Source of the DNA: Solenopsis invicta
Lineage: Eukaryota > Arthropoda > Insecta > Hymenoptera > Formicidae
Assembly: GCF_016802725.1 (NCBI RefSeq)
Contig: NC_052665.1
Location: 26,331,001-26,395,000, forward strand
DNA length: 64,000 nucleotides
Reading direction: 5' to 3'
Below are positions 45,873 to 57,159 of this stretch, in pieces. The notes beneath the pieces were generated by a model. That model was not told where the DNA came from. It saw only the letters and a program-made list of their open reading frames with translations, and ran no database searches. Each line of letters starts with the position of its first letter. The stretch's first letter is position 1. A program made the translations under genes and the position numbers.

Positions 45873-45970
45873 TTTGTATATAACAGTAAAATAAAGTACA
45901 AATAAATAAGTATATCTGTTTATGAACATTTTGTGTGTGTGTGTGTGTATATATAAAATATATATATGCT
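45830..45970. repeat. Inverted (CA)n/(TG)n hairpin at the inner breakpoint
   Basis: TATATA(CA)nAAAATTTTGT is mirrored by ACATTTTG(TG)nTATATA, and the right arm begins immediately afterwards. A hairpin at the inversion breakpoint hints at fold-back copying. Confidence 0.8.
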
Positions 45971-48257
45971 GTTGCTGTCCGTATCCTTCTTCTCCAACTG
46001 GTATAGAGCATCCATCCAGAGCATGTACAAACTTTTTGCACACATAACATGTGTGTCCACCAGTCGGTTCGTGCCCGTTTTCACAAGCTGGACATTTTTT
46101 CTTATTTCTCAAATTATTTTCACTAACAATTTCATTATGATTTTGTATTGAACAATTATTTTCTTCTGCAATTTTTTCTGTTAAATGAAGATCTTGAGTA
46201 TTTTGAGTATTTACGTGTGCTATTTTTAAACGACCGCTCATGTAATTCACATGCTTTGTCACAAATTCATCTGCACGCATAGGTGTTCTTTCTGCGTTTA
46301 ACATAATATTTTTTATTATATTAAAATCACTTTCTACGGAAGCACTGCTGGCAGGTATTCTACCATATCCAAAGTTATCTCGACAAACGCAAGACCATAA
46401 AGGTAACAATTTAACATCTTTCATAACATAATCAGCTAATTTCAGTAAATAATGAGCATTTTCTCTGTCTCCCTCATTATCAGCCAGTAAAACTTTGACT
46501 CTATCATTTATATTTTGTGCCCAATGACTCCACTTATTAAATTTGTTTTCTTCTTCATCTTCTACATCATTATAATTTTTAATATTATCAGAGTCAATAT
46601 TTTCTGAATATTGTGTAAAAAGATTTTTCATTTTTATTTTATATTCTTCACATATTGTTCTTTTATTTTCTCTTGTGTTACCTTCTGTTTCGCTTTGAGT
46701 AATAATTAAAATCCCTTTTAATACTTCAGCTGCACTCTCAATATTTCGACATAAAATTAATTGTCCTAATATATGTAAATAAAATTGTTTTATACGTGGT
46801 CGTAAATCCTTTAAAAAGGATGAATATTTTTTTATAAAGTGTGCTACATCGATACGTATGTAGCAAGCTGGTAAATTATCTTCTTTACAAGCGTCTGCAT
46901 ATTCGTCAAGCGTAGAACAATTAGTAAAACTTCGTATAGCTGCTGTTAATAATGCACGTGAAAAATCACATACAACTTCACGTGGTCGTGGTGCACCGGA
47001 TCGTATCCATTCAATCAGCCAATAATGTATAGCATTTGTATTGTGACTTTCGGATAACATCTGTGTTACCGGAAAAAGACCACTTTTATCGGAATTAACG
47101 ACATAATTATATAAAAATATATGTCCTGTCTTTGATTTATCAGGCCTTTTCATTTTTTTAATAATACTTCCCGTTGCGTCAATATAAATACAAGATGTCT
47201 GGTCTAATGTATATGTTCTATATACATCCAATTGATAATTAGACCAATAATGTACAAAGAATGGATTCAAGCCGATATTATGAATAATATTCCTTAATGG
47301 ACCTAATTTCATAATTTCTAAAGCTTTTATTGGATTCTTATCAAAATAATGTTTTTCTTTAATCTCATGTTTGGCAACACGTAAAACATTTGCATCAAAT
47401 AAATGAGGAGGTTCAATATTATCTTGGCTGTGCATTAACTTTTCTGCCATTTCAACTCGATATTTCATTACACTTTTCCCTTCTAATTCATTCACAATAG
47501 CTTGTCTAATAGGATTTCTTAAATATCGTTTTCCACAACGCCTTTCTTTTTCTCCTTCAATAAACTTACATTTTATTACTGTTATTTGTTCATTTGTGTT
47601 ATTAATAATGCATTTTATCAGTGAACCACATTTGCACGTGCCATACGCGTATCCTGATTCTCCATTGCTAATTAATTTATGTCGTTTAAAATTGAATCCA
47701 CATGATATTTTTGCACATTCCCAAATTTTTTCTGTAAATACTAGTTGCCACGTACCAGGTTGCAATACTGTATATTGTCGCGTTGAAAGAGGTCGACCTT
47801 TTTCTTTCCTTCTATATGTTTTATAAATTATCATTGCATTAAAATCAGCTTTTGGCATGGTGACAGTAAATGTTAATACACCATCGACGTTACTTAGAGA
47901 CATATCGGAATTATTTATCGTAGAATCATTTCTTGTCGAATCATTTCTTGAAATACTAGTAATGCTCGTGAACTCTTGAACAGGATGTTCGATATCGACT
48001 GACTGATGAGAAGAGACAGAAAGACGGTCAGATAATTGATCCCTTACGCCATATTTATTGCACGAAACAAAAGTATACAAAGAAATTGGCGTCATACGAT
48101 TTTCTAATTCTCTTGCTATTGTTATCCAAATTTCGTCAAATTTTGAAATAACTTTCTGATTTTCAACTATCAAGCGGTCTTTATAATTCATCAATACATC
48201 GATTACATTGCACTTATCTATTTTAGATGGTCTTCCAATTTTTGGTCGTGCAGGCAT
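45971..48257 (-). pseudogene. Truncated right-arm copy of the NOF-like transposase gene
   Basis: Identical in translation to the left copy for the first 762-763 residues, including AT-hook, zinc region and the whole DDE core. The repeat ends inside the zinc ribbon (GEEGYGQQ). Reading continues for about 58 residues of microsatellite-derived sequence (IHTHTHK..., CVCVCVC) to a stop at 45792. It lacks the rest of the zinc ribbon and the protease domain. If translated it would be a transposase without protease. Confidence 0.8.
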
Positions 48258-49039
48258 GATGAAAATCCAACGTTAATCCTTTGGCACACTGATCAAATTT
48301 AACAAAGCCGTACGAGATACTACAACACTAAATTTGAAATAAAAAATGTATTGCGTCACGTACGAAAAAACAAAAAGAAATATAATGTAAAAAAAAAAAT
48401 AAAAACTAAAAAACTAAAACGCTGCAAGAGAACGATCTCTCGACAGTAGCGAGCAAATGCAAAGAAAGTCTTCTCTCAACCACGGTCACGAAAAGACTGT
48501 TCAACTAAACGAGGAAATTTCATGAAAAAACTGATAAACTAAACGGCAAAATTCGAAATTTTTAAGGAAAGAGAAGGAAAAATGAAAGGATAAAAAAACT
48601 CAGTACAGAACCTCGGTAGAAAAAAAAGTGAAAGTTATTTGGCCATAAAAGGCAAATGTTAGACCTTTCGCTGTGAGGGGGACTAAGGGGGAGCCGCTCA
48701 GGTAACAAAAGAAGAGTCGTAAAACGCATTAACACATAGTTACATACATGGTCACAATTACTATTACACATTCTTATAACACAATCGGCCATTATAACCA
48801 TAGAAGAATACGTAAATGTAACATTGTTTCTCCACTACACCGTGACAGTGACGTCCAAATACGCACGACATTCCACACACAATGCAGTTACACATGAAGA
48901 AGAAAAATCGAATAAATAAACGTAGAATTACGTAGAAAAAAATAAATTAATAACATTGTACGTTTGTCATCTTAACATTAATTTTTTTAAATAAATATAG
49001 AAAAAAATTCTGCAAGTTACAAAAAAAAAACATTTTAAT

Positions 49040-49525
49040 ATAAGATTTTTACGAGCACCAAATTCTCTGTGGATCAGAAGAATAAAGTTAGAGCGTGGCG
49101 CGTGCTCTCCGCGCATAAACAATTTATTTTTCAGCAGTTGGCATCGAGCACCAAAGTCGCAATTAATTTATTATAATACTACGATGTCTAAGGAACATTT
49201 TGATATAAGATTTTTACGAGCACCAAATTTTCTGACGATCTGGAGAGTAAAGTTAGTGCGCGGCGCGTGCTATCCGCGCATAAACAATTTATTTCTCAGC
49301 AGTTGGCATCAAGCACCAAAGTCGCAATTAATTTATTATAATACTACGATGTCTAAGGAACATTTTGATATAAGAGTTTTACGAGCACCAAATTTTCTGT
49401 GGATCAGAAGAGTAAAGTTAGAGCGCGGCGCGTGCTTTCCGCGCATAAACAATTTATTTTTCAGCAATTTGCAGTGAGCACTTAATTTAAAATTGATATA
49501 TTTTGATACTTCGATGTCTAAATAA
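49040..49525. repeat. 165-bp tandem array, right arm, about 3 units
   Basis: Same unit in reverse complement, spaced 165 bp (CAATTAATTTATTATAATAC near 49162 and 49327). Confidence 0.9.
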
Positions 49526-50188
49526 CATTTTAGTATATAATTTTTACAAGCGTCAAATTCGACGATCTGATAATTAATTTTTTCCACTATTGGACAGGAA
49601 TTAATAATTATTATTATATTAATAACTTTGAATCCTGTTGTATTATGATTATTTTCGTTTTCCATGTTATTTTACTACCGAAAACATACAAATTTAGTGG
49701 TCTGTAGGTATTGTTCTCCAAGATCGCAATGCTGCGCTGGGTTTTTAATGATGTTTTTTTAAACAATTATTAATTTTTAATTTTTTTTTAGGGGTTTCTT
49801 TGAGCACTAAATTAGCACTAAATTCTAGTGTACTTGTTTTGTGTTTGTGACCACTGTATATATTTTTTTTATTATGGGGTGGGTCCAGCTTGCCATTAAG
49901 CTGCACCCCCCCATTTTTTTTTTTTCATTACTGCTAAACGGTTTGAGCACCAAAATTCGGACAAGAGTACTAAAGTAGCACCTAAAAAGCACTAAATTTT
50001 TGACCTAGTGCGAACTCGATTTTCGCTGGTGGGGGGTCCAGCTTAATAAAGGTAAATATTAAGCACCCAGAGATTTGCTTTGACCGAGAAATCACATTTT
50101 CTTTATTATCACTTGTTAATATATATTACCCATAGTATATTAAACATAGTAGCATATATATTAAACATAATAACATATTAAAGCATAC

Positions 50189-50562
50189 CTCAATGTCAAA
50201 TATAACCTGCTACGTGCCGGTATAGGTTCTCGATAATGTGTTGATATCTTTTCTATTTTGGGTCCCACTATACGTAATAAATTATCAAAACTTTCAATAG
50301 TAAGACGAGTATACTGGAAATGAACCTCTGTATCATAAAGTCTCATTTCTTCAATAAGATGATTGCCATCACTTTGTTCATTACGTTTTTGACTGATAGG
50401 TCGAACCCACCATCGACGTTTTCGTTCATTTATATTAATTCTTTTTAATCTAATCCACCAAATAACTATAAATAACTTCATATTCGTATCAATTTCTTTA
50501 TCTTTCTTTTGTAAAAGATATAATAAAAGTAAAAATCGTTTTCGCTGTTTACTATTCATCAT
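50189..50562 (-). CDS. Harbinger DDE nuclease, exon 1, now 11 kb away from exon 2
   Basis: From ATG 50562: basic N-terminus, RRWWVRPISQKRNEQSDGN, FDNLLRIVGPKI and IPARSRLYLTLR, a signature stretch of Harbinger nucleases. It ends at a donor (TTGAG/GTATGC). The split codon AG|G completes Arg with exon 2, giving the family motif LTLR-FLATGDS. The intron between exons 1 and 2 was originally about 390 bp; the foldback MULE is inserted in it, leaving both exons and splice sites untouched. Confidence 0.8.
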
Positions 50563-50840
50563 TAGTATTCTAAAAAATAATATAGAATTTATAAAAATAA
50601 AAGTAATAAGCTCGTATTATGAAAAGCAAATATAAGATAAAATGTAAAAACAATAACGAATAAAAAAAATGTAAAGCCATTAGATTTTTAAATATTTTTA
50701 TTAGATTTTGTATGACTTAATTTAAAAAAATTTGATATTTACATTACCTTATTTTACTCGTTATTGACAATATTTGTTTTATATTACTTTATAATACTTG
50801 TAAAATTACAATAACTCACTTGCTGGTCGCGTAAAAACAT
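50563..50840. other. AT-rich upstream region of the Harbinger nuclease
   Basis: No gene. Should contain the promoter and the right end of the Harbinger element; neither could be identified. Confidence 0.4.
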
Positions 50841-51086
50841 ATATTGCACATCATCGCATCTGTGTGAATAGAGAGAAAATTCTAATCTCGCGATTCGTCG
50901 CGTATCGCGCATCGCGTGTCGCGTCGTCGCGCTAGTCTGCAGGAGCCATAAGACTTACTGTTGGGTTAAATTTGTGAAGGTGCGAACAATTTGGTGCTTG
51001 GCGGAGCGGATTCAGCTTACAACGGCGGACGGCTGGTCGACGGTTGGCACTCAGAGTGTTCGGAAGTTGCAAAGAACTTGTTGACT

Positions 51087-51329
51087 TGATAGGTTTTTGA
51101 CAATAATTCAGCACGATTAATTAATTATAAGAGGATCTTTATTACTACTGAACAATATAAACGTGCATAGGCACGAGATAAGAAAAAATACAGAAGTGCA
51201 TGCGCAGCAGTATATCTTTACAAGAACATAAACTATACATAAGGTAGAAGGCTAACTCACAAAAAAAATTAGGTGTAATATCCCTAGATTACTGGTGTCT
51301 GATTATATTAAGAACATTCCGCTCTAACA
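51087..51329 (-). repeat. Copia 3' LTR
   Basis: Begins TGATAGGTTTTTGACAATAA and ends CTCTAACA. Followed by CTTCCCCTTAA, whose complement TTAAGGGGAAG is the polypurine tract (51330-51340). Confidence 0.95.
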
Positions 51330-51347
51330 CTTCCCCTTAATCAAACA

Positions 51348-53818
51348 TCAGTGTATGACTCTTAATCCTAACTGTTTCACATACAAACTATGCTTATTAT
51401 TTGACAATGGTTTTGTTAGTATATCTGCGAACATATCTTCTGTCGGACTATACTTAATGTCTATTATACCTCTGTTTAATGTATCGCGTATAAAATGGTA
51501 CTTAATATCAATGTGTTTTGTACGATTATGATGCTGACTATTTTTTACAATTTTTTGCGCACTTTGATTGCCATTAAATATAACTATCGCTTCAGTTTCA
51601 TTACCTATTTCCCTTAACAAATTGCGCATAAATATTGCTTCTTTCGCTGCATCGCACATACTTAAGTACTCCGCCTCTGTACTTGAGAGAGCTATTGTCT
51701 TTTGCTTTTTCGATTCCCAAGTTACAGCACTATTCCCGAATTTCATAACTAAACCTGTATATGATTTCCTATCTGTGATATCTCCTCCCCAGTCAGCGTC
51801 TGCAAATCCTTCAACATCTACTTCATTCTTTTTATATGTGAGTTCATAATTAATAGTTCCAATAAGATATCTAAGTACTCTTTTTGCTGCAACCCAGTGA
51901 GACTCATTGTAACAAGTGTTAAACTGACTTAAAAGACTAGCCGCATACGCTATATCCGGTCTTGTACAAACCGCTAAATATATTAATCCTCCGATCAATT
52001 GCTGATAGGGATACTTTGATTCACTTTCACTACTTTTTTCAAGTTTAATATTTGGCACCATCGGTGTCGAGATTGGTTTAGCATCTGACATGCCAAATTT
52101 AGCAAGTAAGTTTTTTATGTACTGAGTTTGATTTAAACTTATTGTACCATTTACCCTATCACGTGTTACTTTCATGCCTAAACAATTTTGTACTGAACCA
52201 AGTGACTTTATGTTATATTTTCCTTGCAGCATATTAATCAGATTCTCTTTCTCAGTTTTATTATTACTAAATACAAACAGATCATCAACATAGATCGCAA
52301 CTATAACTAAAGTCTTTTTATCCTTTTTAATATAAACGCACGGTTCGCATTTTGATTGAGTGTATCCTATATTTATTAGCGTATCGTGTAATGTCTGGTT
52401 CCAAGCTCTACCGGACTGTTTTAGGCCGTATATACTCTTTTTAAGCAAACAAACTTTAGCTTTATCTTTATCATAACCAGGTGGCTGTTCCATATATATT
52501 TGTTCACTAAGATTGCTATTTAAAAAGGCTGTTGAAACATCTAAATGATCAATATCCATATCTTTCTGATTACCAATAGCAAACAATAATCTTAATGTAG
52601 AATATCTTACAACCGGAGCAAATGTTTCGTTAAAATCTATTCCGTATGTTTGACTAAACCCACGTGCAACTAAACGCGCTTTGAATCTTTCAATATTACC
52701 GGATGTGTCTTGCTTTATCTTATAAACCCATTTACATTTTATGACATTGCAATTTTTAGGACGATCAACTAATTTCCAAACTCCCTTATCAATTAGTGAC
52801 TTATATTCCGTTTTCATCGCTTCGGTCCATTTATTTTTATCCGCGCAAGACATCGCTTCCTCGAAAGATTGTGGCTCATTATAACGTACATTACCGTTTA
52901 AGTTCATTGCTGACATTACGTAATCATTTGTCCATGTTGGCTTACGTATTTGACGCTTTGGCTTGCTCGCAACCTCTTTGTTATCTTCCTCAGTGGTGAC
53001 TTCGTCTTCTTCCTCAATGTTGATCATAGTGTCTGACATATTGTCAAAGCTTTCATATTCACTGGAACTACCTTCCCCTGAATCTGATTCTTCGTTGACG
53101 TCTTGATCCCTTGCATGATATTCTTCAGAGAAGTTTTCGTTCACTGTGTATTGTTGCAAGATTGCATCTGCTGCTTGTTTTTCACCTAAACTTGATGACT
53201 TATCTCTTTTTGCACCATCTTCAATGAATATAACATCTCGAGCTTTAATTACTCTATTACCTTGTTCTGGGTCTGCGAGTCTGTATCCTTTGGTGTGTTC
53301 GCAATAACCCACCATTATGTATTCCTTGGATTTGGCGTCGAGTTTCTTCCTCTGTTCCTTTGGTGTGTGCACATATGCTCTACATCCGAAGACTCTTAAA
53401 TTGTTGATGTCAACCTGTGATTCTGTCCAAATTTCTTCAGGTATTGTACCTTCAAGGGCAACCGTTGGGCTTCGATTTTTTATATAAGTTGCTGCCATTA
53501 CGGCTTCTCCCCAATATTTTTTGCTCAATCCGGAATCTTCTAACATACACCTTGTTTTTTCTATTATAGTACGATTTAATCACTCTGATACTCCGTTTTG
53601 TTCGGGCGTAAAAGGCACAGTAGTTTCATGAATAATACCATGCTCCTTAAGAAAATTTTTAAAGTATTTATTACAGTACTCTAATCCGTTGTCCGTCCTT
53701 ATCCTTTTAATCTTTAAATCAGTTTGATTTTCTACGAGTGTTTTAAATTCAACGAATTTATCTAACACTTGTTTCTTTGAATTAATTAGATAACTGAATG
53801 TTTTACGAGAAAAGTCAT
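51348..53818 (-). pseudogene. Copia integrase core, RT and RNase H
   Basis: After the frameshift the core continues with YLLTFIDDFSRK, RTDNGLEYCNK and TPEQNGVSE. A TGA replaces the expected Arg codon at 53580-53582 (C-to-T change). The same frame then runs 732 codons to 51348: NRSP...W IN C-terminal part, acidic hinge, RT with FKARLVARGFSQ and YVDD (VAIYVDDLFVF), and RNase H with EGFADADWGGD and LSSTEAEYLSM. Apart from the shift and nonsense codon the protein is well kept. Confidence 0.85.
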
Positions 53819-55356
53819 CTATGAATGTAAGAAGATAACGAGCTCCACTCCAAGTGGAGTTGTTTCACTCATAGGACCACAAAGATCTGAGTATATTAAT
53901 TCTAGCTTCTCCTTCGCTCTTCTTGCCTTTCCTTTTGGAAATGAATTTCTTTTCTGCTTGCCTTGAATACATGCAACGCAGTCCTTGAAACCTGCTCCTT
54001 CCGAGAAGTTTATCCCTGTAACAATTCCTTTAAGTATTTGCATACCTTTTTGACTTAAATGCCCTAGTCTTCTGTGCCATATGTCTTCTGACACCATTGC
54101 TACCATAGCCACGGATTTTCCAGACGTTTTCCTTGTAGTATTCTCTTTTTGATCTAATCTGTATACTCCATCCATATTAGTTGCTGACACCTTTGACTTT
54201 CCTTGAATTCTACATTCTGATTTGTTATATACATGACACTTCTGATCGTCAAAAACAACTATTAGATCTTTCTCAGCCATCTTGCTTACAGACAATAGAT
54301 TTGTAGCAATTTCTGGTACGTACATGACATCTGAAATAATTTTTTCTTGATTATTTTTTAAATTTACTTTTATCTCACCTGTTCCTTTGCTATGTAGCTT
54401 TTGGTTATTTGCAATGAAGATTTCCTTTGTATCATTATTTGAATATTTGGAGAACCAGTCACTTCGCATGCTCATATGCGTTGTACATCCAGAATCGATG
54501 AACCAACTGTCTTTATCGAAGCTTCCAACTGCGAGACTCGTTGCTAGCAATAACTTGTCATCAGTCTTCTTTTTTAATGAAGTCTTCGAATCTTCTTTCT
54601 TCTCTTCTTTCTTCTCTCTTGGCTTCCATTCCTTTGACTTCCATTCCCTTTTTATCTGAGGACACTTGAATTTAATGTGACCTTCCTTACCACATTTGTA
54701 GCAAACTATTTCCTTTTTCTGAGTTGTACTCTTATTTATATTTTTCGTGGCAAACGCGACTTCACTTGCATTATTTGCATCTGTATTCCCTCTTCGATAA
54801 TCTTCTGAGAGTAGTCTTGTTTTTACCATATCACTAGAAAGTCTTTCATGTGTCGCTTCTAATCCCATTACTAATGAATCAAACTCGGATGGTAAACCGC
54901 CTAACATTAGCACTGCTACTTCTTCGTCACTTATTCTATGTCCAATATCTGTTAGTTGTTGCACCAATGAGACAAGACCACTGATATATTCGTCCATAGA
55001 TTTAAAATCTTCATATTTGGTTCGAAGTAATCTACGTAGAAGACTCAATCTCCGACATAATCCTTTGTCTTCGAATGTTGCTTGTAGATTCTGCCATGCC
55101 TCCTTGGATTTTTCAGCTGCTCTTACATGGGCATAACACGATGGATTCACATTTAAGCAAATTTTTGCAAGCGCCCTTTGATCACGATTCGTGTCTTCAT
55201 CCGTTCCCAAAATGCAATTCCAGAGCCCATCCATAATAAGTGACATTTTCATTGTGAACTTCCAATTATTGTAATTACTGGATCCTTCTAATTTCCCATC
55301 GTATATCCGCCGCTGCCAACAATAATCTGAGGCGTATTACCTGAGTCAGTTGCCAT
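53819..55356 (-). pseudogene. Copia gag, protease and start of integrase
   Basis: The original start is probably ATG 55356 (MATDSGNTPQ...), separated by a one-base shift near 55310 from the long frame. The long frame has the copia-type gag (CILGTDEDTN, YAHVRAAEKSKEAWQNLQ, MDEYISGLVSLVQQL), the zinc knuckle CYKCGKEGHIKFKCP, the protease motif DSWFIDSGCTTHM and the integrase zinc module (HRRLGHLSQKGM...CVACIQGK). A second frameshift near 53850 ends it just as the integrase core begins (after LIYSDLCGPM). Confidence 0.85.
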
Positions 55357-55509
55357 GATTTGACACTGAGAATTCTTGTCTCCCAAAGAAAACTTTATGA
55401 ATTTTTATGCACCACGCAGCCGGCTAACCTCGAAATGTTTTACGCATCAAAAAACTGCAAACTTGTGCTTTGCACATATAAATTTATACGTACACGCAGT
55501 CGAATGATA

Positions 55510-55525
55510 GCCTGGGCCCATAACC
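55510..55525 (-). promoter_or_regulatory. Copia primer-binding site
   Basis: Read on the minus strand the LTR is followed by GGTTATGGGCCCAGGC, like the site of Drosophila copia that pairs with an internal part of initiator tRNA-Met. Confidence 0.75.
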
Positions 55526-55767
55526 TGATAGGTTTTTGACAATAATTCAGCACGATTAATTAATTATAAGAGGATCTTTATTACTACTGAACAATATAAA
55601 CGTGCATAGGCATGAGATAAGAAAAAATACAGAAGTGCATGCGCAGCAGTATATCTTTACAAGAACATAAACTATACATAAGGTAGAAGGCTAACTCACA
55701 AAAAAGGTTAGGTGTAATATCCCAGATTACTGGTGTCTGATTATATTAAGAACATTCGGCTCTAACA
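55526..55767 (-). repeat. Copia 5' LTR
   Basis: Same sequence with a few changes (for example CATGAG for CACGAG, and a two-base gap in ATCCCAGATT). Confidence 0.95.
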
Positions 55768-56311
55768 TGACTAATTCTCACAATGCCGCGTCAAATTTAA
55801 GTACGATAAATACGAATCCGAACGTCACAAACTCGGACATATAATGTCACGGAGTGTGCGACGGATCGAACTGGAGTGAATCGCGAACAATGAATGACGA
55901 AAAAAAATGAGCGATTGAGCAGAATGAAAAAAGGTGCGGTAAGTGCTCGTAAGTGACTGTAAATGACTGTAAGTAAGTGCTCGAGAGCTCCAGAGCTCCT
56001 TCCTTTTATACCTGATTCTGCCTATGGTTCCTATGGGATTTTAATCCGCAGGTGTACTGTCTCTTATTATTGCCCACGCCCTACCTATTAATTGCGCGAC
56101 AAGTGTTTCGTGTCAATGGGGTCAATCATCGGCGTTTCAACGCTTGCTTCCGCCAAAATCGGCACGTGTTAAAATTAGACCAGCCGTATTGCCTCGACCG
56201 GACAATTTTAGCGTATCTGCGCGGTTAAGATAGACCATCTTTTCACAATTTTCGGTTGCTTGGCTGCATCGATTTCGAAAGAAAAGAATTGTTACTCCGC
56301 AGGACGTAACA

Positions 56312-57038
56312 ATATCTTTTATATTCTTTTTATTTGGAATATTTTTAGTCTTTTTTTTGATAAATGTAATGCTTTTATAAAATGCATTAATTCTTCAAAA
56401 AATACGACAGCCTATGAGTTATTTGATATAATTTAGACAGATTGTAACTGTCATCATTGCACAACTTACAATGTTTTTCTATATGGGCATATTTTTGAAA
56501 ATTATTTCGAATAACTTGCAACTGTTGTTTCCTAAACAATTAACTTTGTTTTATTATTACGCAATCATAAGAAAAACAAGATCTAAGAATATTAAAAATA
56601 AAGAAATATAAAAAACATGTCAATAAAAGGTAAAAAAGTTTTACCTTTTATTGTGGAAATATTAAAAATCAATTTCAATTTACGAAATATTAAAAAATGA
56701 AAACATTTTAAAATAAAAAACAAAGATAAAACATATTAATTAAAACAGGAGCAAGTTGGATTTGTTTATATGCTGCATAACTGTAATGAAATTTGTGATT
56801 CTTTGATTAATTTTAGTTTTTGTAACGTAAACTTTTAATTCAGATGAATCTCTCGGTTGTCTAAATAAAATTTTTTGCAAGTTGTAAACTGCGTTTCTTA
56901 ATTTATTTTTTTCATATTCCATACGTCGAGTTTAAAAAAATCGTGTAGATTTATTCCTATTGTTGGAAAATAATATTTTAAACATATGTAAAATCGTATA
57001 TTTGTGTAAAATACAAATGGTTCTTTTGAGTGAGGCCC
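56312..57038. other. AT-rich, no gene recognised
   Basis: A 60-codon minus-strand open frame (56922-56740, basic) is not convincing. Inverted phrase GGTAAAAAAGTTTTACC near 56630-56645. Confidence 0.5.
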
Positions 57039-57159
57039 AGTTGCGCACAAACGCGATCGGACACCACCAATCACGTGACTTAATCTAACTCAACCAACGG
57101 AAATATTTTAAGCATCGGCCGCTATGATTGGTGGTGTTCAATCGTGTATATGCGCAACT
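57039..57159. repeat. Short palindromic MITE, second copy
   Basis: AGTTGCGCA...GATCGGACACCACCAATCA and TGATTGGTGGTGTTCAATCG...TGCGCAACT are inverted. The core matches the copy at 37745-37868 in the opposite orientation. Confidence 0.75.

Larger units (their letters stand above)
39139..50053. mobile_element. 10.9-kb foldback MULE of NOF type
   Basis: Ends ACCTCTCTTAAGCTGGACCC (left) and, in reverse complement, ACCTTTATTAAGCTGGACCC (right). The 8-bp duplication AAATATTA flanks it at 39131-39138 and 50054-50061. Arms 39139-43546 and 45971-50053 are inverted repeats of each other; they differ mainly by two 165-bp units. Both carry the NOF-like gene reading inward. Only the left copy has its C-terminal half, placed in the unique middle. 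Long inverted repeats built partly of tandem units plus a NOF gene is the plan of Drosophila FB-NOF elements. Confidence 0.85.
45971..50053 (-). repeat. Right arm of the foldback element
   Basis: 4083 bp reverse-complement copy of the left arm. Its inner end (AGCAAC on the gene strand) corresponds exactly to 43546. The 325-bp difference in length is explained by two fewer 165-bp units and small indels. Confidence 0.85.
34468..50562. mobile_element. PIF/Harbinger transposon (two genes, convergent), carrying a nested foldback MULE
   Basis: A MADF-type DNA-binding protein gene (plus strand, 34468-37228) faces a DDE nuclease gene (minus strand, 50562-37832). These are the two proteins PIF/Harbinger elements need. 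The limits given are those of the genes; ends were not resolved. Without the 10.9-kb insert and the insertion in the MADF intron the element would be about 4-5 kb, a normal size. Confidence 0.7.
51087..55767 (-). mobile_element. Complete Ty1/copia retrotransposon, mutated
   Basis: 4681 bp with LTRs at 51087-51329 (243 bp) and 55526-55767 (242 bp), both TG...CA, and the 5-bp duplication TGACT at 51082-51086 and 55768-55772. The LTRs differ at roughly 2 percent of positions, so it is older than the gypsy copy. Gag-pol on the minus strand has two frameshifts and one nonsense codon. Confidence 0.95.
50845..56311 (-). mobile_element. Probable solo LTR, split by the copia insertion
   Basis: Without copia, about 780 bp remain, starting TGCACATC and ending GACGTAACA on the plus strand (TG...CA), flanked by ATAT at 50841-50844 and 56312-56315. 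On the minus strand a consensus TATAAAAGG lies at 56010-56002, as in an LTR promoter. ATAT is a weak duplication in AT-rich DNA, so limits are provisional. Confidence 0.4.
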
